Part shown: positions 36,760-45,575 of the stretch, one piece after another
How the letters are laid out: each line of letters starts with the position of its first letter
Position numbering within the stretch: position 1 is the first letter of the stretch
Source of the DNA: an uncultured Pseudomonadota bacterium
GTDB taxonomy: Bacteria; Pseudomonadota; Gammaproteobacteria; Steroidobacterales; Steroidobacteraceae
Direction: 5' to 3'
Assembly (NCBI GenBank): GCA_903868595.1
Contig: CAIPVV010000025.1
Location: 62,001 to 126,000 of the forward strand
Length of the DNA: 64,000 bases
Position numbers and translations under genes: made by a program
The notes under the pieces: generated by a model
What the model saw: only the letters and a program-made list of their open reading frames with translations
Database searches by the model: none
What the model was told of the DNA's origin: nothing

Positions 36760-37383
36760 GTGTCGAGTCGACGTTCCATCATGACGCTGTTCTCGTCGCC
36801 AACGGATCCTGCCAGTCACCGCACGCGCATCGTGCTGAGTGAGAAGGGCATCGAGATCGAGGTGGTCAGCGTAACGCCTGGCCGCTTCCCCGAGGATCTG
36901 CTCGACCTGAACCCCGACCATGCCCTGCCCACGCTGGTCGATCGCGACCTCGTGCTCTACGACTCGCGCGTCATCATGGAATACCTGGATGAGCGCTTCC
37001 CTCATCCGCCGCTGATGCCGGTCGACCCGGTGTCCCGCGCCCAGTTCCGCCTCGCCCTGCATCGCATCGAGCGGGACTGGTACGGACTGGCCGCGCAGAT
37101 CGACAAGGAAGGGCAGGGCAAGGGCGGCGCCAAGCTGCGCAGCGACCTGCGCGACCTGGTGCTGCAGACCACCGACTTCTTCAAGGTGAAGCCGTACTTC
37201 CTGAGCGATGACTTCTCGCTCGTGGATGCGAGCATCGCGCCCATCCTGTGGCGCCTGCCGCACTACGAGATCGAGATTCCCAAGGACAACATCGCGTTGC
37301 TGAAGTACCAGGCGCGGGTATTCGCCCGGCCGGCCTTCCGCGCGAGCCTGTCCGAGCAGGAAAGGGAGATGCGCTTTGCCTGA
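36760..37383 (+). CDS. sspA: stringent starvation protein A
   Basis: A 207-residue glutathione-S-transferase-fold protein that binds RNA polymerase and influences transcription in starvation. It shows MTLFSSPTDPASHRTRIVLSEKG and the thioredoxin-like LNPDHALPTLVDRDLVLYDSRVI. The GTG start at 36760 is preceded by AAGGAG. It follows petABC, the usual gammaproteobacterial order. Confidence 0.95.
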   Translation: MSSRRSIMTLFSSPTDPASHRTRIVLSEKGIEIEVVSVTPGRFPEDLLDLNPDHALPTLVDRDLVLYDSRVIMEYLDERFPHPPLMPVDPVSRAQFRLALHRIERDWYGLAAQIDKEGQGKGGAKLRSDLRDLVLQTTDFFKVKPYFLSDDFSLVDASIAPILWRLPHYEIEIPKDNIALLKYQARVFARPAFRASLSEQEREMRFA

Positions 37384-37807
37384 GCTCTCGCGGCGCCCGT
37401 ACCTGCTCCGCGCGATGCATGAATGGATGATCGACTGCGGCCATACGCCGCATGCGATCGTCGATGCGTCGCAGGAAGGGGTGCAGGTGCCGCAGGCCTT
37501 CGTAACCGACGGGAGGATCGTGCTGAACCTCTCGCCGAATGCGACGCAGGCGCTGCTCATCGGTCCGGACGTCATGGAATTCAACGCCCGTTTCTCGGGT
37601 GTCAGCCACTACATCCGCGTGCCCCTGAACGCCATCCTGGGCATCTACGCCCGCGAGACGGGCGAGGGCATGGTGTTTGCGGAGGACGGTGCGCAACCGG
37701 ACGGCGAGCCGGATCCGAATGCGCCGCCGCGACCCCCGACCGCCCCCAAGCCTGCCCCCACGACCCCGACGCCGTCCAAGCGTCCGTCGCTCAAGGTCGT
37801 CAAGTAA
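37376..37807 (+). CDS. sspB: ClpXP protease specificity-enhancing factor SspB
   Basis: A 143-residue adaptor that binds ssrA-tagged and other substrates and delivers them to ClpXP. The folded domain (1-105) includes RPYLLRAMHEWMIDCGHTPH and FNARFSGVSHYIRVPLNAILGIYARE. A Pro-rich linker and the ClpX-docking tail RPSLKVVK end the protein. The TTG start at 37376 overlaps sspA by 8 bases. Confidence 0.96.
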   Translation: MPELSRRPYLLRAMHEWMIDCGHTPHAIVDASQEGVQVPQAFVTDGRIVLNLSPNATQALLIGPDVMEFNARFSGVSHYIRVPLNAILGIYARETGEGMVFAEDGAQPDGEPDPNAPPRPPTAPKPAPTTPTPSKRPSLKVVK

Positions 37808-38185
37808 GCCCCTGCGGCTCGCCGGGCATCGGCCCGTTGAGCCCAGTGTGTTCAGGCGGGCACGAGAAGCACGACCTTCAGGGTCCGGCCGCTGTGCGAC
37901 GTGCAGGGGGGATTGCGCCTACCCGCAGCGGCCGCGCTGCCGTCTGCCGCGGGCCGCTTCCAGCTGATCGCCACCCGCTGCAGCGCGCACCACGGGCTGC
38001 ACGGGGGCGCTGCGCTGCGCGCGCTGCACGCGCTGCAGGCAGCCGCTTCGCGCAAGGCATGGGAGCGCCTGCAGCGGGAGCCCGATGGGTCGGTCAGCCG
38101 GCGGGTTGGCCTATACTGGGCCTAGGCGACCCGGGGGCTTGCGCTGGCGTGACCCCGGTAAACGGTGAGGTCAGGAGGGGGGCTA
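37808..38185. other. 378-base spacer between sspB and the Rieske oxygenase
   Basis: No recognised gene or RNA is seen. A short GC-rich hairpin near 37822-37840 could end sspAB. The stretch holds one plausible small ORF (37901-38125), listed separately. Toward the right end, AGGAGGGGGG (about 38173-38182) is the ribosome binding site of the next gene. Confidence 0.5.
37901..38125 (+). CDS. possible small hypothetical protein
   Basis: A 74-codon frame from GTG with mostly G or C at third positions, like the real genes here. It encodes GRFQLIATRCSAHHGLHG and a helical stretch ALRALHALQAAASRKAWERL, ending RRVGLYWA. No ribosome binding site is seen before the GTG and no family is recognised. It could be a gene remnant. 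Confidence 0.28.
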   Translation: MQGGLRLPAAAALPSAAGRFQLIATRCSAHHGLHGGAALRALHALQAAASRKAWERLQREPDGSVSRRVGLYWA

Positions 38186-39232
38186 TTGAACGCGACGAGT
38201 AACGCATTTCCTCAAGGCCGCTGGTGGGTCGCCGGTTTCGCCTGGGAGCTGGGCGAGAAGCCGCTGGCGCGCACCTTCCTGGATCACGCGATGGTGTTGT
38301 TCCGCACGCCCGATGGTGCGGTATCGGCGCTGGAGGATCGCTGCTGCCACAAGGAGTTGCCGCTCTCCATGGGAGCGGTGGAGCCCCGTGGCCTGCGCTG
38401 TGGCTACCACGGGCTGCTGTTTGATCACGGTGGCGGCTGCATCGAGGTGCCTGGCCTGGAGCGCATCCCCGGGCGGGCCCGGGTGCGCGCCTACCCGCTG
38501 CGTGAACGTGACCAGATCCTGTGGGTGTGGATCGGTGCGCAGGACGCGTCACCGCGCGATGAACCGCCTGCGTATTCCTTCCACAGCGACCCGCGCTACA
38601 CGTTCGGGGGCGATGCCTTCCACTACGATGCCCCGTACCAGCTGATCCACGACAACGTGCTGGACCTCAGCCACCTGGGCTACGTGCACCTGAAGACCAT
38701 CGGCGGCAACCCCGGCGTGCACACGAGCGCCCAGCTCATCACCACCTCGACGCCCAACCGCGTGCGGGTCGTGCGCTGGATGCCGAACTCCGCGCCGCCC
38801 CCGACCTACACCGCAGCCTGGCCGTTCAGGGGCGCGGTGGACCGGTGGCAGGAAGTGGACTTCAGTCTCTCGCACTGCGAGATCTGGACCGGTGCCATGG
38901 ATGCCGGCAGCGGCAGCCTCGAGGATCCCCAGCGGGGCGGCTTCCACATGCGCGGATTCCACGGCGTGACACCGGAGACCGCCCACACCGCGCACTACTT
39001 CTGGACCGTCGCCACCAATCCGCATCCCGACAAGCAGGATGTCACGCAGCTGGTCGTGCAGCAGACGGCGCTCACCTTCGAGGAGGACAAGGTGGTGATC
39101 GAGGCGCAGTGGCGCAACCAGTGCCGCTTCCCGGGCCGCTCGCAGCTCTATATCCCCATCGACGACGGCCCGACGCGGGCCCGGCGGATGATCGACGCAC
39201 TGCTGCGGGAGGATGCAGCGGTCACGCGCTGA
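38186..39232 (+). CDS. Rieske non-heme iron oxygenase (ring-hydroxylating/O-demethylase type)
   Basis: A 348-residue oxygenase alpha subunit. The Rieske cluster ligands are Cys53, His55 (CCH), Cys72 and His75 (CGYH). The mononuclear iron motif is DNVLDLSHLGYVH, with His163 and His168. Size and spacing resemble vanillate O-demethylase (VanA) and related phthalate/phenoxybenzoate oxygenases. It adds one or two oxygens to an aromatic or similar substrate and needs an electron-transfer reductase, which is not encoded next to it. I chose TTG 38186 because an unusually strong AGGAGG lies upstream; GTG 38165 is the alternative. The substrate cannot be told. Confidence 0.88.
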   Translation: MNATSNAFPQGRWWVAGFAWELGEKPLARTFLDHAMVLFRTPDGAVSALEDRCCHKELPLSMGAVEPRGLRCGYHGLLFDHGGGCIEVPGLERIPGRARVRAYPLRERDQILWVWIGAQDASPRDEPPAYSFHSDPRYTFGGDAFHYDAPYQLIHDNVLDLSHLGYVHLKTIGGNPGVHTSAQLITTSTPNRVRVVRWMPNSAPPPTYTAAWPFRGAVDRWQEVDFSLSHCEIWTGAMDAGSGSLEDPQRGGFHMRGFHGVTPETAHTAHYFWTVATNPHPDKQDVTQLVVQQTALTFEEDKVVIEAQWRNQCRFPGRSQLYIPIDDGPTRARRMIDALLREDAAVTR

Positions 39233-39241
39233 AGGCGAACG

Positions 39242-39269
39242 GCCCTGCGACGCGATCGGTTTGCAGGGC
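39242..39269. terminator. hairpin between convergent oxygenase and esterase genes
   Basis: GCCCTGC (39242-39248) pairs with GCAGGGC (39263-39269) around a 14-base loop. It lies in the only gap between the two convergent genes. No T-run follows, so termination is inferred from position only. Confidence 0.3.
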
Positions 39270-39294
39270 AAAGTCCCCTCGGCGCGCGGCGCCC

Positions 39295-40779
39295 TTAGTG
39301 CCGCTGTGCCGCGTCCGCCACCGCGGCGGCCTCCGCGGCATCGACCTCGGCCTTGCGCGGATCCACGCCGCCAACGGCGGTGCCGTCCTTGCTGAGCTCC
39401 AGGAGCAATGCGCCGCTGGCCGTCTGCCGCGGCCAGGTCGGCAGGCCGGCGCCGTTGGGATCGCCCTTCTTCACGAAGTTCGCCAGATACGTGGCTGCAA
39501 GCTTGCCGGTCGCGGCGTCCTGGGGCGAGAGATTGGCACCGTACTTGGCGGCCACTGTGTTGAAGAAGAACGGGATGTCGCTGGCGTGCGGCGCGCCATT
39601 CTTGGTTTCCGCGGCCACCGAGTCCGCGATGTAGGAGAAGCGGTACAGGTAGCTGTTGAGTCCTTGCTGCGCAAACAGGCGGGACACGTAGCGCGCCGGC
39701 TCGCCCATTACCGTGTCTCCACCGATGTCGCCGCTGGTGGAGCCGACCAGGAGGTCCGCGCGGTTGAACTTGCCGGTGACGTAGAGCTTGTCCGGCGCGC
39801 TGCTGACGATGCGGCCGTCGCGCATGGGTCCGCTGTAGGTCGGTGCGGCCTTATCCATGCGTCCCATCGTCGCGATGTTGAGGCCTGCCACGACCTGGTC
39901 CGCCGGCAGGGCGCGCAGCTTGGCCAGAGCGGCCGCATCCTTGCCCTGGATGCCGACGCTGGCTGCGAAGTTCAGGCCAATGCGCTCGCCCGATGGCAGG
40001 CCCGGCCTGTCGGCCTTGATGTCGCGCTCGCCCATGAGGCTGCCGCGTCCGCCGCCGGACTGCACCACTGCGCGCTGGAAGAGGCCCTTGGCCGCAGGCG
40101 CGGCCAGCAGCATGTGCACCGAGCCGCCACCGGCCGATTCCCCCACGATGGTGACCTGCGAGGCGTCGCCGCCGAAGCGCGCGACGTTGTGACGCACCCA
40201 GTGCAGCGCCAGCAGCTGGTCCAGGTAGGCGTAGTTGCCCAGCGGTTCGCGGCCGTGTTTCTCCGCGCTCAGCGCCGGATGCGCGAAGAACCCAAAGCGC
40301 CCCAGGCGATAGTTGAAGCTCACGAAGACCACGCCCTGGCGTGCAAATTCGCTGCCGTCGTAGACGGCCGGCGAGGAGCCGCCGTTGACGAAGCCGCCTC
40401 CGTAGATCCACACCAGGACCGGTGCCTTGCGGGTCTGGGGGTTGGCCGGACGCCAGACGTTCATCACAAGGCAGTCCTCGGCAGGCTCGGTGCCCAGTGG
40501 CGCCGCGTCGCTGGGGAAAGGCAGCTGCATGCAGTCATGGCCCGGCTGGTTGGCCTCGCGCACGCCCTGCCATGGCATCACCGGCTGCGGCGCGCGCCAG
40601 CGCAGGTTGCCGACCGGCGGCTGCGCGAACGGGATGCCCTTGAACGACAGCACGTCCCCGTCCACGACGCCCCGTATGCGTCCCCCCGTCACCCTGACGG
40701 TGCTCACGTCGGTGGCCGCCCGGGTGGCTGCACTGCCCAGGGTCAGCGCGAGCAGGAGTATTGCCGTGGCGGTGCGCAT
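39295..40779 (-). CDS. exported type B carboxylesterase
   Basis: A 494-residue alpha/beta hydrolase with a signal peptide (cleavage near ATRAAT). Family B markers are FKGIPFAQPPVGNLRWRAPQ, EDCLVMNVWRP, the oxyanion-hole VWIYGGGFVNGG and the nucleophile in GESAGGGSVHMLL (serine near residue 218). The likely catalytic histidine is in GAPHASDIPFFF. It hydrolyses esters in the periplasm or outside. It is 11 bases from the end of the upstream family 3 glycosidase on the same strand, suggesting an operon, perhaps to deacylate decorated plant glycosides. Confidence 0.9.
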   Translation of the reverse strand: MRTATAILLLALTLGSAATRAATDVSTVRVTGGRIRGVVDGDVLSFKGIPFAQPPVGNLRWRAPQPVMPWQGVREANQPGHDCMQLPFPSDAAPLGTEPAEDCLVMNVWRPANPQTRKAPVLVWIYGGGFVNGGSSPAVYDGSEFARQGVVFVSFNYRLGRFGFFAHPALSAEKHGREPLGNYAYLDQLLALHWVRHNVARFGGDASQVTIVGESAGGGSVHMLLAAPAAKGLFQRAVVQSGGGRGSLMGERDIKADRPGLPSGERIGLNFAASVGIQGKDAAALAKLRALPADQVVAGLNIATMGRMDKAAPTYSGPMRDGRIVSSAPDKLYVTGKFNRADLLVGSTSGDIGGDTVMGEPARYVSRLFAQQGLNSYLYRFSYIADSVAAETKNGAPHASDIPFFFNTVAAKYGANLSPQDAATGKLAATYLANFVKKGDPNGAGLPTWPRQTASGALLLELSKDGTAVGGVDPRKAEVDAAEAAAVADAAQRH

Positions 40780-40790
40780 GGCGAGGTCCT

Positions 40791-42986
40791 CTATTTCCAG
40801 TGACGGGCAGGCAGCGGGACCTCAACGCCGGTGCCGAGGTCACTGGCGGAGCGTCCGGTGGCGAACTGGTAGCGGCCGGCGCTCATCTCCCAGCCGGCGT
40901 TCTGCCACTGCGCGAGCAGCCGCGGATCCACCGGCAGCGTGACCGCGCGGGATTCGCCGGCGGCGAGGCTGACGCGCTGGTAGGCGACGAGCCGCTGCAC
41001 GGGCTTGCCCGCGGCGGACGTCAGGTACACCTGCACGAGCTCGGTGCCGGCCCGGTCCCCGGTGTTTCGCACGGTGCAATCCACGGTTATGGCCTTGCCA
41101 GAGCCTACCTTGAGGAGCGTGGTTTCGAAGTTCGTGTAGGAGAGCCCGTGGCCGAACGCGAAGAGCGGCGTCTGGTGCGTGCGCGCATACCAGCGGTAGC
41201 CCACGTCGGCGCCTTCGATGTTGTAGTCGATGTCGAGCGTCTGCCCGGGCTTGCCGCGTCCCTGGAAGTTCGGCTCCACGGTGTCTGCGCCCGGTAGCGT
41301 CGGGCGGGGCAGTTGCGCGGTGCTCGCCGGGAAGGTCAGCGGCAGGTGGCCCGAGGGGTTCTCCTCGCCGAACAGCACGGCGGTGATGGCCTCGGCGCCG
41401 CGGGCGCCCGGGTACCAGGCCTCCAGTACGGCACCGGTGCTGGCCAGCCACGGCATGAGCACCGGACCGCCGGTCTCCAGCACGACGATGGTGCGCGGAT
41501 TGGCGGCGGTGACGGCCGCGATGAGCGCGTCCTGGCCATCGGGCAGGCTCAGGTCCGGTGCATCGATACCCTCGGTGGCCCATTGCGTCGCGAACACGAT
41601 GGCCACGTCCGCGCGGCGAGCGGCCTCCACGGCGTCGGTGAGGTAGCGGCCGTTGCGGAAGACCACCTCGGCGCCGGGCAGGCGCTGGCGGAGGGCCTTC
41701 AGCGGCACCGAGCGGTGGTAGTTCTCCGCCAGCAGCGCGGCCGGCTGCGTGTCCCCGCCGAAGGAGCGCGTGGCGGCCGGGCCCCCTTCGCCCTGCACCT
41801 GGCTTGAGCCGCCCCCGGAAAGCACGCCCGAATCGGCAAAGCCGCCGATGACGGCGATGCGCTTCAGCTGGTCGCTGAGCGGCAGCAGGTGCGTCGGGTT
41901 GTGCAGCAGCACGATGCCCTCGCGGGCCACCTGCTCGGCCACGTCGGCGTCGGCCTTGGCGTTGATGGCGCGCTTCTGCGGAGGGAACTGATCCACGCCC
42001 ACGGCGAACAGGGAGCGCAGGATGCGGTGGTTCATGTCCAGGATACGCGCTGCATAGGCCGGATTGCTCGTCGCGGCATCCTGCAGCGGTTGGTCGAAGA
42101 ACACCTCTGGATCCAGCTGCTGGCCTGACTGCTGGTCCAGGCCCTTCAGCGCATAGTCCAGCGCATGCACGGCGCCCCAGTCCGACATCACCCAGCCCTT
42201 GTAGTCCCAGTCCTTCTTCAGCACCTGGTTGAGCAGCATGTCGTTGCCACAGCCATAGGCGCCGTTGATGAGGTTGTAGGCGCACATCACGGCGCCCGGC
42301 TGGCCGCTCTCGATGGCCAGCTCAAAGGCCAGCAGGTCGCTTTCGCGCGCGGCTTTCTCGCTGATCACGGCGTTGTAGAACTGCCGGCCGGTCTCCTGGT
42401 TGTTCAGCGCGTAGTGCTTGGCCGTGGAGATGACGTGCGCGGACTGAATGCCCTTGATGGACGTGCCGGCCAGCGTACCCGCCAGCAGCGGATCCTCGCC
42501 CAGGTACTCGAAGTTACGGCCGTTGCGGGGTTCGCGCGCGAGGTTCATGCCGCCCGCCAGCAGCACGTTGAACCCCTTGGCGTGCGCCTCGGAGGCGATC
42601 ATCGCGCCGCCGCGCTGCAGGAGCGTGGGGTCCCAGCTGGCGGCCATGGCGACGCCGGAGGGCAGGGCGGTGGCGCCGTCATGGCGAAGGCCCATCACGT
42701 AGGCCACGCCCAGGCTCGCGTCGGACTCCGTCAGCGGCGGGATCCCCAGGCGGGGCAGCCCTGCGATGTACCCCGCGCCGGGAATGGAGCCTTCCGGCGC
42801 GCCATACGGTCCGAAGGGCATGGCCATCGGGCCATGCAGCAACTGCGTGCGTTCCGCCGGCGTCATCAGCTGGATCAGGGCTGCAGCGCGCGCATCCGGG
42901 TCGCTGCTCGCCGCGGGCGTCGCCGCCTGCGTCGTGGCCGCCAGTGCGATGGCGGTCCAGGTCGCAAAAAGGATATTCCGGTCCAC
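40791..42986 (-). CDS. glycoside hydrolase family 3, probable beta-glucosidase/xylosidase
   Basis: A 731-residue exported GH3 enzyme: signal peptide to about residue 21, the (beta/alpha)8 domain with LAREPRNGRNFEYLGEDP and STAKHYALNNQE, and the nucleophile aspartate near residue 270 in GWVMSDWGAVHA. Then come the alpha/beta sandwich domain and a C-terminal fibronectin-like domain (VQVYLTSAAGKPVQRLVAY). The GTG start has GGAG 5 bases upstream. It is divergent from a LacI-type regulator and shares operator-like sites with it. The sugar specificity cannot be fixed from sequence alone. Confidence 0.92.
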   Translation of the reverse strand: MDRNILFATWTAIALAATTQAATPAASSDPDARAAALIQLMTPAERTQLLHGPMAMPFGPYGAPEGSIPGAGYIAGLPRLGIPPLTESDASLGVAYVMGLRHDGATALPSGVAMAASWDPTLLQRGGAMIASEAHAKGFNVLLAGGMNLAREPRNGRNFEYLGEDPLLAGTLAGTSIKGIQSAHVISTAKHYALNNQETGRQFYNAVISEKAARESDLLAFELAIESGQPGAVMCAYNLINGAYGCGNDMLLNQVLKKDWDYKGWVMSDWGAVHALDYALKGLDQQSGQQLDPEVFFDQPLQDAATSNPAYAARILDMNHRILRSLFAVGVDQFPPQKRAINAKADADVAEQVAREGIVLLHNPTHLLPLSDQLKRIAVIGGFADSGVLSGGGSSQVQGEGGPAATRSFGGDTQPAALLAENYHRSVPLKALRQRLPGAEVVFRNGRYLTDAVEAARRADVAIVFATQWATEGIDAPDLSLPDGQDALIAAVTAANPRTIVVLETGGPVLMPWLASTGAVLEAWYPGARGAEAITAVLFGEENPSGHLPLTFPASTAQLPRPTLPGADTVEPNFQGRGKPGQTLDIDYNIEGADVGYRWYARTHQTPLFAFGHGLSYTNFETTLLKVGSGKAITVDCTVRNTGDRAGTELVQVYLTSAAGKPVQRLVAYQRVSLAAGESRAVTLPVDPRLLAQWQNAGWEMSAGRYQFATGRSASDLGTGVEVPLPARHWK

Positions 42987-43080
42987 GTCGACTCCGGTTC
43001 TTGCCGTCGGGTCCCGGCCCGATGGGGTTGGTGGTCGCAGTGTGCCTGCGTCTTGTTTGGCAGACAGGCTAGGGATTTTT

Positions 43081-43094
43081 AGATATCGTTGTCA
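43081..43094. promoter_or_regulatory. LacI-type operator 1
   Basis: On the minus strand this reads TGACAACGATATCT, close to the LacI-family palindrome with a central CG (TGNNAACGNTNNCA type). The TTGACA within it (minus strand, 43095-43090) would be a consensus -35 for the glycosidase gene, so binding here should block its promoter. Confidence 0.55.
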
Positions 43095-43165
43095 ATCGGA
43101 ATGTGACGGTAGCATCTTGTATTTGTCCGTCGCTTTCATTGCCCCTGCAACGCGTCGTGGATATA

Positions 43166-43179
43166 TGACATCGTTGGCA
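43166..43179. promoter_or_regulatory. LacI-type operator 2
   Basis: TGACATCGTTGGCA is an imperfect palindrome around a central CG. It resembles operator 1 on the opposite strand (TGCCAACGATGTCA) and lies 61 bases before the regulator start. It probably serves autoregulation and cooperative looping with operator 1. Confidence 0.55.
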
Positions 43180-43239
43180 AGCAGGAATTCCGGGTTACCA
43201 TCCGATCGCGCCGGGGCATACAAGAAGAACTAGGAAGCG

Positions 43240-44256
43240 ATGCGCGTAACGATTGTGGAGGTCGCCAAGCTGGCCGGGGTGTCGATCAAGACGGTCTCGC
43301 GGGTGATCAACCGCGAGCCGCATGTACGCCCCGCGCTGCGCGAGAAGGTCGAGCGTGCCGTGACGCGGCTGGGCTTCGTGCCGAATGCCGCGGCCCGCGC
43401 GCTCTCGGGTAGCCGTTCCTACGCGATCGCCGCGTTGTACCGCAATCCCTCCCTCTACTACATCTCGGAGCTGCAGAAAGGCGCGCTCAGGGTCTGTCGC
43501 CAGCGCGGCTACCACCTGATGATCGAGGAGGTCGCAACCGACACCGCCGAGCAGCGGGGCAACTTCGAAGCCTTCCTGCGCGGCGTGCAACTGGACGGTG
43601 CGATCCTCTCGCCGCCGCTGACCGATGACTCGCCTGTGCTCAGGCGCCTGGATGCGGCCGGCATCCCCTACGTGCGGCTGGCCCCCTCGGCCGATCCCCT
43701 GCGCTCCCCTGCAATCTTCTCCGATGACGGTGGCGGCGCGGCCTTGCTGGCCCGCCACCTGCTCGGCCTGGGCCACCGGCGAATCGGGTTGGTGGCGGGG
43801 CCGGAGGATCACCTGGCCTCGCGCGACCGCCGCAGCGGTTTCCTGGCCGAGCTTGAGCGCGGCGGTGTCTCCGCCGAGCGCGTGCAGTGCGTCCCCGGCG
43901 ACTTCTCCTTCGCCAGTGGCATGGCCGCCGGCATCGAGCTTCTGGCGCGCGAGCCGCGCGTGACGGCCGTGTTTGCCTGCAATGACGACATGGCCTCCGG
44001 CGTGCTGGCGGCGGCGGCGCGACTGGGCGTCGCGGTGCCGGAGGCGCTCTCGGTCGTTGGCTACGACGACAGTCCCATCGCGACCCAGGTCTGGCCGCCG
44101 ATCACCACCGTGCGACAGCCCATCGGCGATATGGCGGCCGAGGCCGCGCGGCTGTTGATCGAACAGGAGTCCTCGGTGCAGCCTGTGACGCAGCGCTATG
44201 GCATCGAGTTCATCGATCGCAGGTCCACGGCCATCAATTGCGAACTCAAACGCTGA
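43240..44256 (+). CDS. LacI-family transcriptional regulator
   Basis: A 338-residue repressor. The helix-turn-helix lies at about residues 3-25 (VTIVEVAKLAGVSIKTVSRVIN), followed by the hinge helix with AARALSGSRSYAIA. The periplasmic-binding-protein-like effector domain includes LGHRRIGLVAGPEDHLASRDRR and VFACNDDMASGVL. It most likely represses the divergent glycosidase-esterase genes and the following transporter, and responds to a sugar. Two palindromic sites lie in its upstream region. Confidence 0.93.
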   Translation: MRVTIVEVAKLAGVSIKTVSRVINREPHVRPALREKVERAVTRLGFVPNAAARALSGSRSYAIAALYRNPSLYYISELQKGALRVCRQRGYHLMIEEVATDTAEQRGNFEAFLRGVQLDGAILSPPLTDDSPVLRRLDAAGIPYVRLAPSADPLRSPAIFSDDGGGAALLARHLLGLGHRRIGLVAGPEDHLASRDRRSGFLAELERGGVSAERVQCVPGDFSFASGMAAGIELLAREPRVTAVFACNDDMASGVLAAAARLGVAVPEALSVVGYDDSPIATQVWPPITTVRQPIGDMAAEAARLLIEQESSVQPVTQRYGIEFIDRRSTAINCELKR

Positions 44257-44282
44257 CAATCCGCCACGGAGGCGCAAGCATC

Positions 44283-45575
44283 ATGCATCTCGACACCGCC
44301 GATACCTCATCCACTGATCCGGTCCCGGGCGACTCGGCACCGCATTCTGGCGTCGATGCACCGGACCTGCGCGTCTTCGTGTTCGCGCTGTTCTTCGTCT
44401 TCGGTGGCATCACCAGCCTGAACGACGTCATCATTCCCAAGCTCAAGGACCTCTTCACGCTGAGCTATGGGCAGGCCATGCTGGTGCAGTCGGCGTTCTT
44501 CGCCGCGTACTTCCTGGTGTCACTACCCGCCTCCAGCATCGTGCGGCGCATTGGTTACCTGCGCTCGGCCTCGCTCGGCGTACTGACGATGGCGATCGGC
44601 TGCCTGCTGTTCATTCCGGCCTCGCGCTCGGGCCTGTTCGCCGTGTTCCTGGTCGCGCTGTTCGTGCTGGCCGCCGGCATCACCATCGTGCAGGTCGTGG
44701 CCAACCCCCTGATCTCGGTGCTGGGTGCGCCGCGCACGGCGCACAGCCGACTGACCTTTGCACAGGCCTTCAATTCCCTGGGCACGACCGTTTTCCCGTT
44801 CTTCGGTTCGATCCTGATCCTGGGCGCCCTGGCCAGCGTCGCGCCGGACCCGAAGGACCTGGCCGCGCTCAGCGCGTATCGCACGCAGGAAACGCAGGTC
44901 GTCGTGAATACCTACTTGGGACTTGCCGTGGCGCTACTGCTGCTCTCGCTGGTGATCTGGCTGCGACGCCACCGGTTGCGGGAATCCCATGGCAAACCGA
45001 TGCGCCTGGTGCATGCACTGGACCTGCTGCGCCAGACCCGCTTTGGCTGGGGTGCAGCCTGCATCTTCCTGTACGTCGGCGCGGAGGTGGCGATCGGATC
45101 GCTGCTGGTGAACTACCTCATGCAGGCCTCGACGCTGGGGCTGGCCGAGCAGGCGGCGGGCAAGCACGTGCCGTACTACTGGGGCGGCGCGCTCATCGGC
45201 CGCTTCATCGGCGCCTGGCTGCTGCGCATCGCCTCACCGGGCAAGGTGCTGGGCACGGCGGCGAGCGGATCCATCCTGCTGATCGTGGCGTCCATGGCGA
45301 CGCAAGGCAGCGTGTCCGGCTGGACGCTGCTGGCGGTGGGCCTGTGCAACTCGATCATGTTCCCGACCATCTTCAGCCTGGCCAGCGAGGGCCTCGGGCG
45401 CCGGGCCGCGGAGGGTTCGGGGCTGATCTGCGTGGCGATCGTCGGTGGCGCGATCATCCCGCCGCTGACCGGTCACCTGGCGGACCTGACCAACCTGCGT
45501 ACGGCGCTGTGCTTGCCGGCACTCTGCTATGCAGTCATCGCCGCTTATGGCGTGTACGCGCGCAAGCCGCTGTAG
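44283..45575 (+). CDS. MFS sugar transporter, FucP/GluP type
   Basis: A 430-residue, 12-helix transporter. FVFALFFVFGGITSLNDVIIPKLKDLF and the TFAQAFNSLGTTVFPFFGSILIL region match the fucose/glucose-galactose:H+ symporter family. It starts 26 bases after the lacI-type gene, with GGAGG about 10 bases before the ATG, and so is probably co-regulated. It would import the monosaccharide released by the glycosidase. Whether the sugar is glucose, galactose, fucose or another hexose is unknown. Confidence 0.88.
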   Translation: MHLDTADTSSTDPVPGDSAPHSGVDAPDLRVFVFALFFVFGGITSLNDVIIPKLKDLFTLSYGQAMLVQSAFFAAYFLVSLPASSIVRRIGYLRSASLGVLTMAIGCLLFIPASRSGLFAVFLVALFVLAAGITIVQVVANPLISVLGAPRTAHSRLTFAQAFNSLGTTVFPFFGSILILGALASVAPDPKDLAALSAYRTQETQVVVNTYLGLAVALLLLSLVIWLRRHRLRESHGKPMRLVHALDLLRQTRFGWGAACIFLYVGAEVAIGSLLVNYLMQASTLGLAEQAAGKHVPYYWGGALIGRFIGAWLLRIASPGKVLGTAASGSILLIVASMATQGSVSGWTLLAVGLCNSIMFPTIFSLASEGLGRRAAEGSGLICVAIVGGAIIPPLTGHLADLTNLRTALCLPALCYAVIAAYGVYARKPL

